DNA from: [Mycobacterium] stephanolepidis
GTDB taxonomy: Bacteria > Actinomycetota > Actinomycetes > Mycobacteriales > Mycobacteriaceae
Direction: 5' to 3'
Length of the DNA: 64,000 bases
Assembly (NCBI RefSeq): GCF_002356335.1
Contig: NZ_AP018165.1
Location: forward strand, 3,844,001 to 3,908,000
The notes beneath the pieces are model-generated. The model was not told the origin of the DNA and searched no databases. It saw nothing but the letters and a program-made list of their open reading frames with translations. The position numbers were made by a program, and so were the translations under genes. This document shows, piece by piece, positions 28,701 to 36,996 of the stretch; position 1 is the first letter of the stretch; every line of letters starts with the position of its first letter.

Positions 28701-29776
28701 TCCACCCTGGTGCCGATCTCCACGAGGGTCACCGAGTCGATGCCGTGGTCGACGATGAGGCGTTCGGATCCGATCAGTGTGCCGCTGTCGACGATGATGA
28801 GAATCTGCGGCCGGTCGGGGGAAGGCTGCGCGGTCCGCGAGAACCGTTCCCGCTCGGTGATGAGCGATGCCAGCGATTCCTCGACCTCACCCAGTGAGTG
28901 GTAGACGAGTCGAGATGAGCCGACGCCGTCGAAGGCGCTCGGATGCTGAGAGTGCGGAAGCCATTTGAGCCAGTCCCAGTGTGGGGCGGCATGCCGATTG
29001 ACCACCGCCGCCACCAGGAACTGGTCGGGCCCGTGGAACATCGCGAGCTGGCAGATCATGGCGCGCAACATGCCTCGCGCCACCTCCGGCGAACCGTCGA
29101 TGGTGACAGCCGCAAAACCTCTCAGGTTCAACGCGATAGGCAGCTCGGGCACCAGCGAGTGCGTCCGCACGAACCGCCGCAACGCCACTGACGCGACCGG
29201 CTCCAGCTCCTCGACCGGACCGATCTCCGGCGCCACCAACTGGGCTGCCAGACGCTGATCCCCTACTCCGACACGCACATGGCAGTAATCACTGTCTCCG
29301 GGACGCCGCTCCCACATGCGGCGGCCACCGGCCAATGTCCACAGCGCGGACGGGTCCGGGTTGTTCCAGAGCAGGGCCTTGCGCTGGGCCGCACCGGTAT
29401 CGGTGACGTTCTTACGCACCACTTCGAGGTACCGCAGGTAATCCTTGCGATCCTCGTTGATCTCGCTGGTCTTGGCTCCCTTGCCGCCGCTGTTGGACAC
29501 CATGCTGACCATCGAGACCATCATCATGATCGGAAACAGCATGAACATCGGGCTGCGCATCATCCCGCCGCCCGCGCCACCACCGAAGCTCCCCGAGGTG
29601 ACGAAGAAGGCGATCATGCCCACCATCGCCACCACCATGACCAGCGGCATGATCTTCGCGATGATCGGCGACGGCACCGGCCGCGGAATCTCCGGCGGCG
29701 GCTGAACATTGACCTCGCCACCCGGGACACGAGGCACCGCAAGCCGAGGCCGACGAATGAATATTGTGGTGTTCAC
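25790..29776 (-). CDS. eccC4: ESX-4 type VII secretion ATPase EccC4
   Basis: FtsK/SpoIIIE-type motor that recognises and drives substrates through the ESX-4 membrane complex. 1328 residues: membrane segments at ~37-60 and ~77-95, then three ATPase domains with Walker A motifs GATGSGKS (488-495), GAPQSGKS (837-844) and GDSECGKT (1127-1134); LFIIVDEFSELL is Walker B of the first. All three P-loops look intact. GTG 29774-29776 is chosen because it begins the typical N-terminus (TTIFIRRPRL). Divergent from eccD4. Confidence 0.95.
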   Translation of the reverse strand: MNTTIFIRRPRLAVPRVPGGEVNVQPPPEIPRPVPSPIIAKIMPLVMVVAMVGMIAFFVTSGSFGGGAGGGMMRSPMFMLFPIMMMVSMVSMVSNSGGKGAKTSEINEDRKDYLRYLEVVRKNVTDTGAAQRKALLWNNPDPSALWTLAGGRRMWERRPGDSDYCHVRVGVGDQRLAAQLVAPEIGPVEELEPVASVALRRFVRTHSLVPELPIALNLRGFAAVTIDGSPEVARGMLRAMICQLAMFHGPDQFLVAAVVNRHAAPHWDWLKWLPHSQHPSAFDGVGSSRLVYHSLGEVEESLASLITERERFSRTAQPSPDRPQILIIVDSGTLIGSERLIVDHGIDSVTLVEIGTRVDPLAARRGMQLELTERGLGAKGNVGSEVFAHPDHLTVTEAMACARRLAPYRVLTGSGDEVQIQTEVSTRWSDIVGIGDPGLLNPEVVWRNRVGRDRLRVPIGIAVDGTPMELDIKEAAENGMGPHGLCIGATGSGKSEFLRTLTLGMIATHSPDALNLVLVDFKGGATFLGLDRAQHVAAIITNLAEEANLVSRMKDALAGEMNRRQELLRAAGNFANVTEYERARAAGASLAPLPALFIIVDEFSELLSQHPDFAELFVAIGRLGRSLHVHLLLASQRLDEGRLRGLESHLSYRLCLKTFSANESRAAIGVPDAYHLPNTPGSCYLKDDSGELTRFQTSYVSGAYVPYGPARRAVSSGGGGAAPRLFTAAPVALQMRPVEVVEDDTPAASEGAMGRSVIDTILDRVEGHGNPAHEVWLPPLDDSPTLGDLIPRHGRAGFDAVGSLTVPIGIVDRPYEQRRDPYIVDLSAAAGNVAIVGAPQSGKSMAIRTLVTSLAVTHSPAQVQFYCLDFGGGTLTSLAQLPHVGSVASRLESDLIRRTFAEMLTIVRSRENAFRAYGIDSMAEYRRRKGAGDPQLANDPFGDVFFIIDGWSTVRQEFEALEPQVTALAAQGLGFGVHTVVTASRWAEIRPALKDQIGTRVELRLGDPLDSDFDRKLAQLVPDGRPGRGITRDRRHMLIGLPRVDSVSSNQDLGEAISAAAASMRQRSSAEAPKVRMLPHKIDYAALVPQAPQNDQPNLRILVGINETELAPTFLEFGEQPHMMIFGDSECGKTGLLRTICREIVRTTTPQQVQLFIVDYRRTLLGVVETEHLAKYAMSSNTLVDEVPALIELLKSRMPGPDVTQQELRDRSWWSGPEIYILVDDYDLVALASGNPLLPLAEYLPHSKDIGLHVVIARRTSGASRAMFEPMMARMKDLSCIGLQMSGNKDEGVLLGTVRPSEQPAGRGTLVMRSGGQQLIQVAWSDPQ

Positions 29777-30043
29777 CCCGTGCTCACCATGGCCCTCCGG
29801 TTCCCCCGCGTCACATCTCGTGGCAATCTGTCGCACCCACGCTACCGCCCAGCCCACGGCGGGCTACAGGATAGGGCCGTTATATCCGGTGCCGCAACGA
29901 ATTCGCTCACAAGATCGCTGCAGCCGCTGGTCGCATGGTTGGCGTTCGCCCGGATGCACCGAACCGCTGGCGGCGCTGAGCAGCGTTCGGCTAGTGTGCA
30001 TGCGCAAAGATCAATGACCGTGGGGGCAGGTAGGGGGCACAGC
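29777..30043. other. Divergent eccC4/eccD4 intergenic region
   Basis: 267 bases carrying the promoters for both arms of the ESX-4 locus. I see no clear -35/-10 pair and no GGAAC box. GAGCAGCGTTCGGC (29978-29991) recurs with one mismatch at 30068-30081 inside the start of eccD4. Confidence 0.5.
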
Positions 30044-31579
30044 ATGACACATGCGCAGTCGGGCGCCGAGCAACGTTCGGCGGTACTCGAACTGTGCCGC
30101 GTTTCCATTCAGGCTGAGCGCACCCAGGTCGACCTGGCGCTGCCGACGAGCGTTCCGCTGGCCCTTTTGGTCGGCTCGATCGTCGACATCATCAACCAAC
30201 ATGTAGGTGTCCCCGAGCTGACCAGCCCGGAGGATGCCGTGGAAACGCATTGGCGTTTGTCCCGACCCGGTCAGCCGCCGCTGCAGATGTCCAGCACCCT
30301 CGGGGAGCTGGAGGTCCGCGACGGCGATCAACTGATTCTCACCGCGTCCGATGTGGCCGCACCTGATCCGCTGTTCGACGACGTCTTCCTTGCTGTCTCC
30401 ACCTTCCGGACCGTGTCGGCGCATCCGTGGAGCCGGACCGCCGCTCGCATACTCGGCGCCTCCGCGTGCGGACTCGCCGCGGTGCTCGGTGCGACGGCGC
30501 TGCTACGCGCAGGCGCCACAAACCCCGGCCTGCTTCTTCCCATCATCGCGGTGGCGATCGCATTGGTGGCCATCACCGCTGCGGTGTTCGCCAACCGCGT
30601 CTATGACGATTCCCTGGCCTCCGTAATGCTGAGCCATTGCGCCGTCGGCTTCTCGGCGGTGGCCGGAGCGCTGTTCGTACCGGGAAAGTACGGCGCCCCA
30701 CACGTGATGCTGGCGCTCATGGTGGCGATGGTCGTTTCCATCCTCGCCATGCGTGCGACCGGCACCGGAACGATGTCCCTTGTCGCAGTCGCTTCGGCAT
30801 CGCTACTCGGGTTCGGAGCAGCCCTGGGTTACGTGCTTTTCGAACCACCGATCTACAGCCTCGGCGCCGTGCTCGGCTCGGTCGGCATCTGCGCGGTGGC
30901 GCTGTCGCCGCGCGTGGCCATGGCGCTCGCCCGACTACCGCTTCCCCCGGTACCCACCCAGGGTGCACCCTCGCGCCCTGAACATTCGACGGCGCCGATC
31001 GAAGCCATCGAAGGTCTCGACGGACTCGATACCGAAGGTGATGACGTCGAGGACGCCACGGCCCTACCGCCGCTGCCCGACCTTCGCGAGAAGGCGCTGC
31101 GGGCGCACGCCGTACTGACCGGATTGGTGTGCGGGACATCCGCCGTCACCGCGGTGGGCGCGATGCTGGCGGCGCTGACCTTCCCCGGAGCGGGTGATCA
31201 TCACCCCACCGGTGCACACCGATTCAGTGGTGTGGTGCTGGCCGGATTGATCGCGCTGGCGATGATGCTTCGGGCACGCTCGCACGCCGACCTCGCGCAG
31301 ACGGTCGCTATCAACCTGGGCGGCTTGGCCATTCCGGCGGCGGCATTCGCGTTCATCGCGGTCGCGTACCCGACAGCGGCTGTTTTCACCACCGTGCTGA
31401 CGGCGATCGCGGCCGGTTCGGCCATCGCCCTCGGCTTCCTGGTGTCGGCCCGCAAGTACTCACCGGTGGCCCGCCGCACGGTGGAGATCATCGAATACAT
31501 CGCGCTATCGCTGATCGTTCCGATCGCCGTCTGGGTGTGTGGCGTGTACAGCGCCGTGCGGGGATTGAACCTGCCATGA
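30044..31579 (+). CDS. eccD4: ESX-4 membrane channel protein EccD4
   Basis: Multi-pass component thought to line the ESX membrane vestibule. 511 residues: a ubiquitin-like cytosolic domain (~13-105, VLELCRVSIQAERTQVDLALP) then about eleven hydrophobic helices from ~130 on, with a charged linker near 310-345 (EGLDGLDTEGDDVED). ATG 30044 follows GTAGGGGG; an ATG ten codons upstream (30014) is the alternative. Its stop overlaps the mycP4 start (ATGA). Confidence 0.93.
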   Translation: MTHAQSGAEQRSAVLELCRVSIQAERTQVDLALPTSVPLALLVGSIVDIINQHVGVPELTSPEDAVETHWRLSRPGQPPLQMSSTLGELEVRDGDQLILTASDVAAPDPLFDDVFLAVSTFRTVSAHPWSRTAARILGASACGLAAVLGATALLRAGATNPGLLLPIIAVAIALVAITAAVFANRVYDDSLASVMLSHCAVGFSAVAGALFVPGKYGAPHVMLALMVAMVVSILAMRATGTGTMSLVAVASASLLGFGAALGYVLFEPPIYSLGAVLGSVGICAVALSPRVAMALARLPLPPVPTQGAPSRPEHSTAPIEAIEGLDGLDTEGDDVEDATALPPLPDLREKALRAHAVLTGLVCGTSAVTAVGAMLAALTFPGAGDHHPTGAHRFSGVVLAGLIALAMMLRARSHADLAQTVAINLGGLAIPAAAFAFIAVAYPTAAVFTTVLTAIAAGSAIALGFLVSARKYSPVARRTVEIIEYIALSLIVPIAVWVCGVYSAVRGLNLP

Positions 31580-33018
31580 ACCTCGGCGTGGCCCGCCGTG
31601 TCGCCACCGCTGCAGCCGTCGTGATGTTGGCGATGGCATCGCAGCTGGCGACCGGTTCGATGCACGTGCTCGCGACCGCACATGCCTACGCACCACTTCC
31701 CGTCGATCCGAGCATGCTTCCCGGCCCGCGTCCAGCCGCTCCCATAGAGCCCACGGAGCAGAAGGAACTGTGCCGATTCCCCGGTATCGACCCCAAGCGC
31801 GACCTCAACAAGGTGCCCACGCAGCAGCGCGGGCTGGATCTGCCGTTGGTCTGGCAGCTGTCGCGCGGCGCGGGCCAGACGGTCGCGGTGATCGATACCG
31901 GGGTGGCGCGTAGCCCGCGGCTGCCACCGCTGATCCCGGGCGGCGACTACGTCTTCGAGGGCGGTAACGGCACCCAGGACTGCGATGCGCACGGCACCAT
32001 CGTGGCCGGAATCATCGCCGCGGCACCGGATCCCACCGGGGCAAGCGCATTCAGCGGTATCGCACCCGACGTCAGCCTCATCACCATTCGCCAGTCCAGC
32101 GCGAAGTTCGCGGTGAAGAACAAGGGCGGCGGAGGCGACAGGGACGATCCCTCGAAGATCAGTGGCGTCGGAAACGTCGACACCCTGGCCATGGCGGTGC
32201 GCACCGCGGCCGACCTCGGCGCGACCGTCATCAACATCTCCGAGGTGGCATGCGCCTCCGCCAAACAATTCTTAGATGACAGACCGCTGGGCGCCGCCCT
32301 GCAATACGCCGTGGACGTCAAGAACGTCGTGGTAGTCGTTGCCGCGGGAAATGTCGGCGACGGCCAGTGCAAGAACCAGAACCCACCGCCGGATCCGGCG
32401 CGGCCCAACACCCCGGACTGGGATGCCGTCCTGGAAACGGTGAGTCCGGCTTGGTACAACGACCTCGTCCTGACCGTGGGCTCGATCGGCCCGGACGGGC
32501 AGCCCTCGAAGTTCAGTCTCGGCGGCCCCTGGGTCGATGTCTCGGCTCCCGGTGAAGACATCGTTTCGCTGGACCCCAACCGCGATGCGCTGACCAACGC
32601 CTACATGGGTGAGCAGGGCCCGGTACCCATTCAGGGCACCAGCTTCTCCGCGCCGGCGGTCAGTGGCGTTGTCGCGCTGGTGCGTTCACGCTTCCCTCAG
32701 CTCAGCGCACGCGAGGTGATGGACCGCATCAAGAACACGGCACACCGCCCGCCCGGCGGCTGGGACCCTTATCTGGGCTACGGCGTGGTGGACGCGCTGG
32801 CGGCGGTCAGCGACGACCTGGGCACCACCAGTGATCTCGCCCGGGCCAACGCGGCCAAGAAGTTGCAGCTGCCGCCTGCACCGGCGCCGCCCGACCCACG
32901 ACCACGACGTGTCGCGCTGATCGGAATAGCGGTCTGCGCGGCATTTCTCGCCGCGGCGCTGGCGATGCTCGCGCCCGTTCGCAAGTTGCGGCAGGGCCGG
33001 GGCAACTCCACCGAATAG
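31576..33018 (+). CDS. mycP4: ESX-4 mycosin protease MycP4
   Basis: Subtilisin-like membrane-bound serine protease that stabilises the ESX complex. 480 residues: signal peptide, then the catalytic triad Asp107 (VIDTGV), His139 (CDAHGTIVAG) and Ser356 (GTSFSAPAVSG), with the oxyanion Asn in AAGNVGDG, a Pro-rich linker and a C-terminal membrane anchor at ~448-470. ATG 31576 overlaps the eccD4 stop. Confidence 0.95.
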   Translation: MNLGVARRVATAAAVVMLAMASQLATGSMHVLATAHAYAPLPVDPSMLPGPRPAAPIEPTEQKELCRFPGIDPKRDLNKVPTQQRGLDLPLVWQLSRGAGQTVAVIDTGVARSPRLPPLIPGGDYVFEGGNGTQDCDAHGTIVAGIIAAAPDPTGASAFSGIAPDVSLITIRQSSAKFAVKNKGGGGDRDDPSKISGVGNVDTLAMAVRTAADLGATVINISEVACASAKQFLDDRPLGAALQYAVDVKNVVVVVAAGNVGDGQCKNQNPPPDPARPNTPDWDAVLETVSPAWYNDLVLTVGSIGPDGQPSKFSLGGPWVDVSAPGEDIVSLDPNRDALTNAYMGEQGPVPIQGTSFSAPAVSGVVALVRSRFPQLSAREVMDRIKNTAHRPPGGWDPYLGYGVVDALAAVSDDLGTTSDLARANAAKKLQLPPAPAPPDPRPRRVALIGIAVCAAFLAAALAMLAPVRKLRQGRGNSTE

Positions 33019-33035
33019 CGGCGGTGGCACGCCGA

Positions 33036-34514
33036 TCAAGCAGGCGGTGCGCTCGATGTCGACGGATTGATCGCCAAACCTGTCTTGTCAGGCGGCATTC
33101 CGTCGTGCACGACGAGTGCGTCTTCCTTGCTCAGTCGTGGCCCCGGCGGCAGCAGCCCGACGACAGGCCACGGGGCCGGAACGGGCTCCACCGTGAGCCC
33201 CAGAGATTTGGCGGCCTCCAGATTCCCGATGCCAAAGCGCACGCCGGTATCGAGGATGAGGTACAGAGACTCGGCACGACCGGTATCGCCACCCAGGCCG
33301 GTGGACCGGACGAATGCGCTGCGCGCGGGCGGAATGTAGGCCGTGTCGATGTTGGGGCCCTCCTTGTCGGCCTGCGCCAACACCACCGGTACCTGATCAG
33401 TCTTCAACGGCAACGAGTTACCCATCAACAGCTTGGTCGAAGCGTGTTCCTGCGTCTTCTCCTGACCGGGCTTCCAGCTGCTGCACAGCACCGACTTCTC
33501 GGGGACGTCCACGATCTTGCCCGCGCGGTCCGGAAATGTCTGTACCGCAAGTACATTGAGACTCTGGTGCCCCGAGATCACATCCGGGGCGACGGTGACG
33601 ATGTCTTGCGCGCCCTGAGAGTCGGAGAATCTGATCAGGTCGGCGGTGACCTCGTTGACACGTTGCACCCCGCCCGAGAGCACCACGTAGTACTCGGCAG
33701 AGTCCGCCCGGCTCATCTTGATGACAGACCCCACGCGAACACCACCGGTGGTGATCGGCGAAGGCCCTCCGGCATCGGGGATGGGCGGCGGAGCGATGGC
33801 CGGAACCTCGGGAATGGCGTTGAGCACGTTCATCGAGATCGGCCGGGGCGTCACACCTTCGAGACGCAGCGCGCGGGTCACCGCGGGGTTCGTCAGGTCC
33901 ACCGCGGCGCGCTTGCCGTCGTAGAGCAGATACATCTGGCTGTTCACCGTCACCAGGGCGTACCTGTCCTTAGGCATCTCCTGGTTGCCGTTCTCAAGGG
34001 TCACTGCGCCCGCGATCACCGTGGAGGTGACGGTGGAGCTCGGCGGGGGCGTCGCGACATCGCACACCGTCCAGATGGTGTCGTCCCCGGTCAGTGGTCC
34101 CGGAATAGAGGCCGGCGCACCGGGAATCCCGACGAGCGGGCCGCGACGCGCCTTGGCCAGTTCCGAGTCCTTGACCGGCTTGGGATTCTCGTTGTTTCCG
34201 GAGATCAACCGGGCTGATGCCAAATTGAGCGCGGGGTGAAGTGTGTCCTGGATCCGGACATAGACGGCACCGGTGTCCTTGGCCATGACGATGGGCTGAT
34301 CCCCCAACGGCATGTTGGGCCTGAAAAATGCCAAGATCGCACAACCGGCAACGACCACGGTGGCCAGCACGATGCCGACCATGAGCGAACTGGACTGCGA
34401 CCGCATCGGGTCGTGGATCATTCGGACGTCACGGCGAACCAGTGCGTGCTCCATACGCCGCACCAGGAACCGGTACCCGCTGACCTGCAGCCGGGTTGTC
34501 GGTTGTCGCGCCAT
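33036..34514 (-). CDS. eccB4: ESX-4 periplasmic component EccB4
   Basis: Single-pass protein whose large exported domain forms the periplasmic part of the ESX machine. 492 residues: the conserved N-terminus TRLQVSGYRFLVRRMEHALVRRD, membrane segment at ~43-64, then the repeat-like exported domain with paired Cys (WTVCDVATPP, VLCSSWKPG) and the terminal Pro-containing GLLPPGPRLSKEDAL. GGAGGGGGG precedes ATG 34512-34514. Convergent with mycP4 (17-base gap), divergent from eccE4. Confidence 0.95.
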   Translation of the reverse strand: MARQPTTRLQVSGYRFLVRRMEHALVRRDVRMIHDPMRSQSSSLMVGIVLATVVVAGCAILAFFRPNMPLGDQPIVMAKDTGAVYVRIQDTLHPALNLASARLISGNNENPKPVKDSELAKARRGPLVGIPGAPASIPGPLTGDDTIWTVCDVATPPPSSTVTSTVIAGAVTLENGNQEMPKDRYALVTVNSQMYLLYDGKRAAVDLTNPAVTRALRLEGVTPRPISMNVLNAIPEVPAIAPPPIPDAGGPSPITTGGVRVGSVIKMSRADSAEYYVVLSGGVQRVNEVTADLIRFSDSQGAQDIVTVAPDVISGHQSLNVLAVQTFPDRAGKIVDVPEKSVLCSSWKPGQEKTQEHASTKLLMGNSLPLKTDQVPVVLAQADKEGPNIDTAYIPPARSAFVRSTGLGGDTGRAESLYLILDTGVRFGIGNLEAAKSLGLTVEPVPAPWPVVGLLPPGPRLSKEDALVVHDGMPPDKTGLAINPSTSSAPPA

Positions 34515-34721
34515 CGTCCCCCCTCCAGGAAATCTGCGAAACTCGGATCTACGACCTAACGATGCCTCTAGGCCTGCCCCCGGATCTTGTCAGATCCTAC
34601 GTACGGGCCACACGGCCATGCAGCCTATTGCAATACTGGGCAACCACGATAGGTTGCGGGTGGCAACCGCGACGCCCGAGTCGGGTCGGCGCGGCATGAC
34701 GGTGGGACAGAAGGGGGAACG
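34515..34721. other. Divergent eccB4/eccE4 intergenic region
   Basis: 207 bases holding both promoters. The two ribosome-binding sites (GGAGGGGGG for eccB4, AAGGGGG for eccE4) are clear; I could not identify a convincing sigma-factor motif. Confidence 0.45.
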
Positions 34722-36356
34722 GTGACCTCGAGCGGGGCGGCTCCGGAACAGGTGCGTCGGGCCACGATGCCGATCCAGATCATGGTGATCTCGCAGCTGC
34801 TGATTCTCGCCGCGGTACTGGTTTCCCTGCTGTTCGACTGGCCTTGGTGGGCCGCGCTGTTGATCGCGATCGTGGCCTTGGCACTCGTTCTCGGCCGTTG
34901 GGGCGGTCAGACGGTCAGGCATTGGGCGGTTACCGGATTCAAGTATTTGACGGGCCGCACCTACCGAAGCTCGGGCAGCATCGCCGACACCCCCAGCAGC
35001 CAGGACAGCTGGACCGGAACTCGTTGGGAGAACGGCAAACTCATCACGGTGCTGGAGGTCAGCGCAACCCAACTCCACCCCTCGGTCATCACTCCGGACC
35101 ACTGCGCCACCGACTCACTGGTGCCCCTACGGGTGCTGCGGGAGTGCATGCATCAGAACGACATCGAGCTGGAGAGCATCGACGTCATCAGCAACGGCCA
35201 ACGCACCGCGCAGGGCACGGTCCTGCGCGGTGGATATGACCGGCTGGTGGGCCCACTACCCGCCGTCGCCATTCGCACCGTCTGGGTGGTGCTGAGATTC
35301 GATCCCGGCGCCAACGTCGACGCGGTGTTCCGACGCGGAGGCAGCCGGCGCGGCGCGGAACGATGTGCCGTCATCGCCACCGCGCGAGTCCGCCGGGCAT
35401 TGGCAGCGGCCCACTGCGCCAGCACCATCCTGCAAGCGGGCCAGATTCACCGAATCAGCGCCGAAATGCTCCGGCAGTACGCGGGCGCACCCATGCACGA
35501 GGAGTGGAGCGGCCTCATGCTCATCGACTCCTACAACGTCGCCATGGGAATTGACCCGTGGTACATCACCGATGCCACCCTCACGGGACTGTGGGCGCGG
35601 CCCACGCTGGAGACCACCGTGACGGTTCGACTGCGCCCGGCCGCGAAGGGCCGCACATCGGTTGGCGCACTGGTTCGGTGGGCAACCGATGAGCAACTTC
35701 CGATACGCCATTCCACAGGAATGACCTCACTCAACGGCAGCCAGCGCGACGCGTTCTTCGCCGGACTTCCCGTGGGCGCCATCGGGTTGGAGTACCTGAC
35801 TCGCAGCATCGAGATGAGCAACGAGGAACTGGACGGTATTCATCTGCCGACATCGGGCTGCGGACAGTTGATCGGCTCGGATATGTCCGGTCGCGCGATC
35901 GCCGCGCGGTTGTCCGGACAGGGCGTTCACACCGTGGTCGTCCGCGCCGAACTCTACGTATGCCAGCAGGTGGTGCTCAGAGCGGTGGCGATCGGTGCGC
36001 TTGTGGTCGTCTACACCGACCGCCCCCACATGTGGGACGTCATGGTGACCTCGATCGGCGACGCCAACCGCGTCCAATTCGCCAGTGGCCCGGGCTTTAT
36101 CGACCCCCGATGCACCCTGGCCGTGGTGGATGGCATGCAGCCGACCGCACTACCCAGCAACTGCACGGCACTGCACATCATCAGCAGCGAATACGACGCG
36201 CTTCCGGCCCGGCCGGATGTCATCATCGACCAGCCCAACGGCTACGGCGACCACATCCTCTTGACCGCCGGTGGCGAGACCATCCAGGTTCGCCTCGTGA
36301 CGGTCAGCGATGAGTTGGCATATCTGGGCCGGCCGATACAAGCCTTCGCGCAGTAG
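34722..36356 (+). CDS. eccE4: ESX-4 component EccE4
   Basis: 544 residues: two adjacent membrane segments (~18-37 and ~41-58) followed by a cytosolic domain, the EccE layout; RYSS-like basic loop and WENGKLITVLEV follow the second helix. EccE sits at the periphery of ESX membrane complexes. M. tuberculosis ESX-4 lacks it, while M. abscessus ESX-4 has it and published work finds it needed for intracellular growth. GTG 34722 follows AAGGGGG; an ATG at codon 16 is the alternative. Confidence 0.9.
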   Translation: MTSSGAAPEQVRRATMPIQIMVISQLLILAAVLVSLLFDWPWWAALLIAIVALALVLGRWGGQTVRHWAVTGFKYLTGRTYRSSGSIADTPSSQDSWTGTRWENGKLITVLEVSATQLHPSVITPDHCATDSLVPLRVLRECMHQNDIELESIDVISNGQRTAQGTVLRGGYDRLVGPLPAVAIRTVWVVLRFDPGANVDAVFRRGGSRRGAERCAVIATARVRRALAAAHCASTILQAGQIHRISAEMLRQYAGAPMHEEWSGLMLIDSYNVAMGIDPWYITDATLTGLWARPTLETTVTVRLRPAAKGRTSVGALVRWATDEQLPIRHSTGMTSLNGSQRDAFFAGLPVGAIGLEYLTRSIEMSNEELDGIHLPTSGCGQLIGSDMSGRAIAARLSGQGVHTVVVRAELYVCQQVVLRAVAIGALVVVYTDRPHMWDVMVTSIGDANRVQFASGPGFIDPRCTLAVVDGMQPTALPSNCTALHIISSEYDALPARPDVIIDQPNGYGDHILLTAGGETIQVRLVTVSDELAYLGRPIQAFAQ

Positions 36357-36369
36357 AAGTTTCGCGGCT

Positions 36370-36924
36370 TCAGGGCTCGTCGCGCATACGTTCCCGGTAG
36401 GCAGCCACATGCTGCCGGTTACCGCAGTTTCCGGTGTCGCAGAACATCCTGGACCTGTTGCGCGACAAATCGATCAGGACGGCGTCACAGTCCGGGGCCG
36501 CGCAGGTCTTCAGCCGGCGCTGTTCACCGGTGCGCACCAGGTCCGCGAACACCATGGCGGTCTCGGCGCCGAGGCGGTCCGCGAGCGGCGCGTCACTGGC
36601 AGCCATATGCAGGTGCCAATCGGGTTCCTCGACATGCCGGGTGAGCCACGGCGAGGCGTGGGTGTCGGCCAGCAAGGCATTGACCCGCCGGACCACGTAC
36701 TCCTCGTCGTTGATGTGCGCCCAGATATCGCCCAACCGGGTCCGTAGCGTCTTCACGGCCTGCAGCTCGGCCTCATCACCGTCACGCCTGCCCGTCCAGC
36801 CGTACCGATCCAGCAGCGGCGGCAGCGCGTCCAGATCAGGGAGCAGTTCCCGATCGTTGCGGGCGGTGTTGATCAGCTCAGCCGCCGATTTCAGCCCCTG
36901 CTCCGTGTCATGAGTGAAAAGCAT
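36370..36924 (-). CDS. CGNR zinc-finger (ABATE-domain) transcription regulator
   Basis: 184 residues. The N-terminal ABATE-type helical domain is followed by a C-terminal CGNR zinc finger: CAAPDCDAVLIDLSRNRSRMFCDTGNCGNRQHVAAYR, with Cys pairs that bind Zn and the family CGNR signature. Such proteins are believed to bind DNA and sense small molecules. ATG 36922-36924 begins the typical MLFTHDTEQGL; a GTG seven codons upstream is possible. Divergent from the EamA transporter, with an inverted repeat spanning both starts. Confidence 0.87.
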   Translation of the reverse strand: MLFTHDTEQGLKSAAELINTARNDRELLPDLDALPPLLDRYGWTGRRDGDEAELQAVKTLRTRLGDIWAHINDEEYVVRRVNALLADTHASPWLTRHVEEPDWHLHMAASDAPLADRLGAETAMVFADLVRTGEQRRLKTCAAPDCDAVLIDLSRNRSRMFCDTGNCGNRQHVAAYRERMRDEP

Positions 36925-36985
36925 TTGACACCTGACATCCTTCACTTATACCGTCATGACCGTATTCGATTTTACTCATGACACG
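36904..36985. promoter_or_regulatory. Long-arm inverted repeat around the CGNR/EamA divergent promoter
   Basis: CGTGTCATGAGTGAAAA (36904-36920) and TTTTACTCATGACACG (36970-36985) are inverted copies with one mismatch. A third half-site, the palindrome GTCATGAC (36953-36960), lies between. The common core is TCATGA. They bracket the transporter promoter and overlap the regulator's first codons, as expected of an autoregulatory operator. Confidence 0.7.
36925..36952 (+). promoter_or_regulatory. Sigma-A-like promoter of the EamA transporter
   Basis: TTGACA (36925-36930), 16 bases, TATACC (36947-36952), about 45 bases before GTG 36997. It lies inside the inverted repeat, so a bound CGNR dimer could block it. 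Confidence 0.65.
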
Positions 36986-36996
36986 CGGGAGGTGCG

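Noticed and set aside
29978..30081. GAGCAGCGTTCGGC direct repeat in the eccC4/eccD4 region
   Set aside because: Only two copies, one inside the eccD4 coding region and with a mismatch; too weak to call a regulator site.
31201..32268. Open frame of 355 codons on the minus strand within eccD4 and mycP4
   Set aside because: It is antisense to two intact ESX-4 genes and shows no protein-like composition or start signal.
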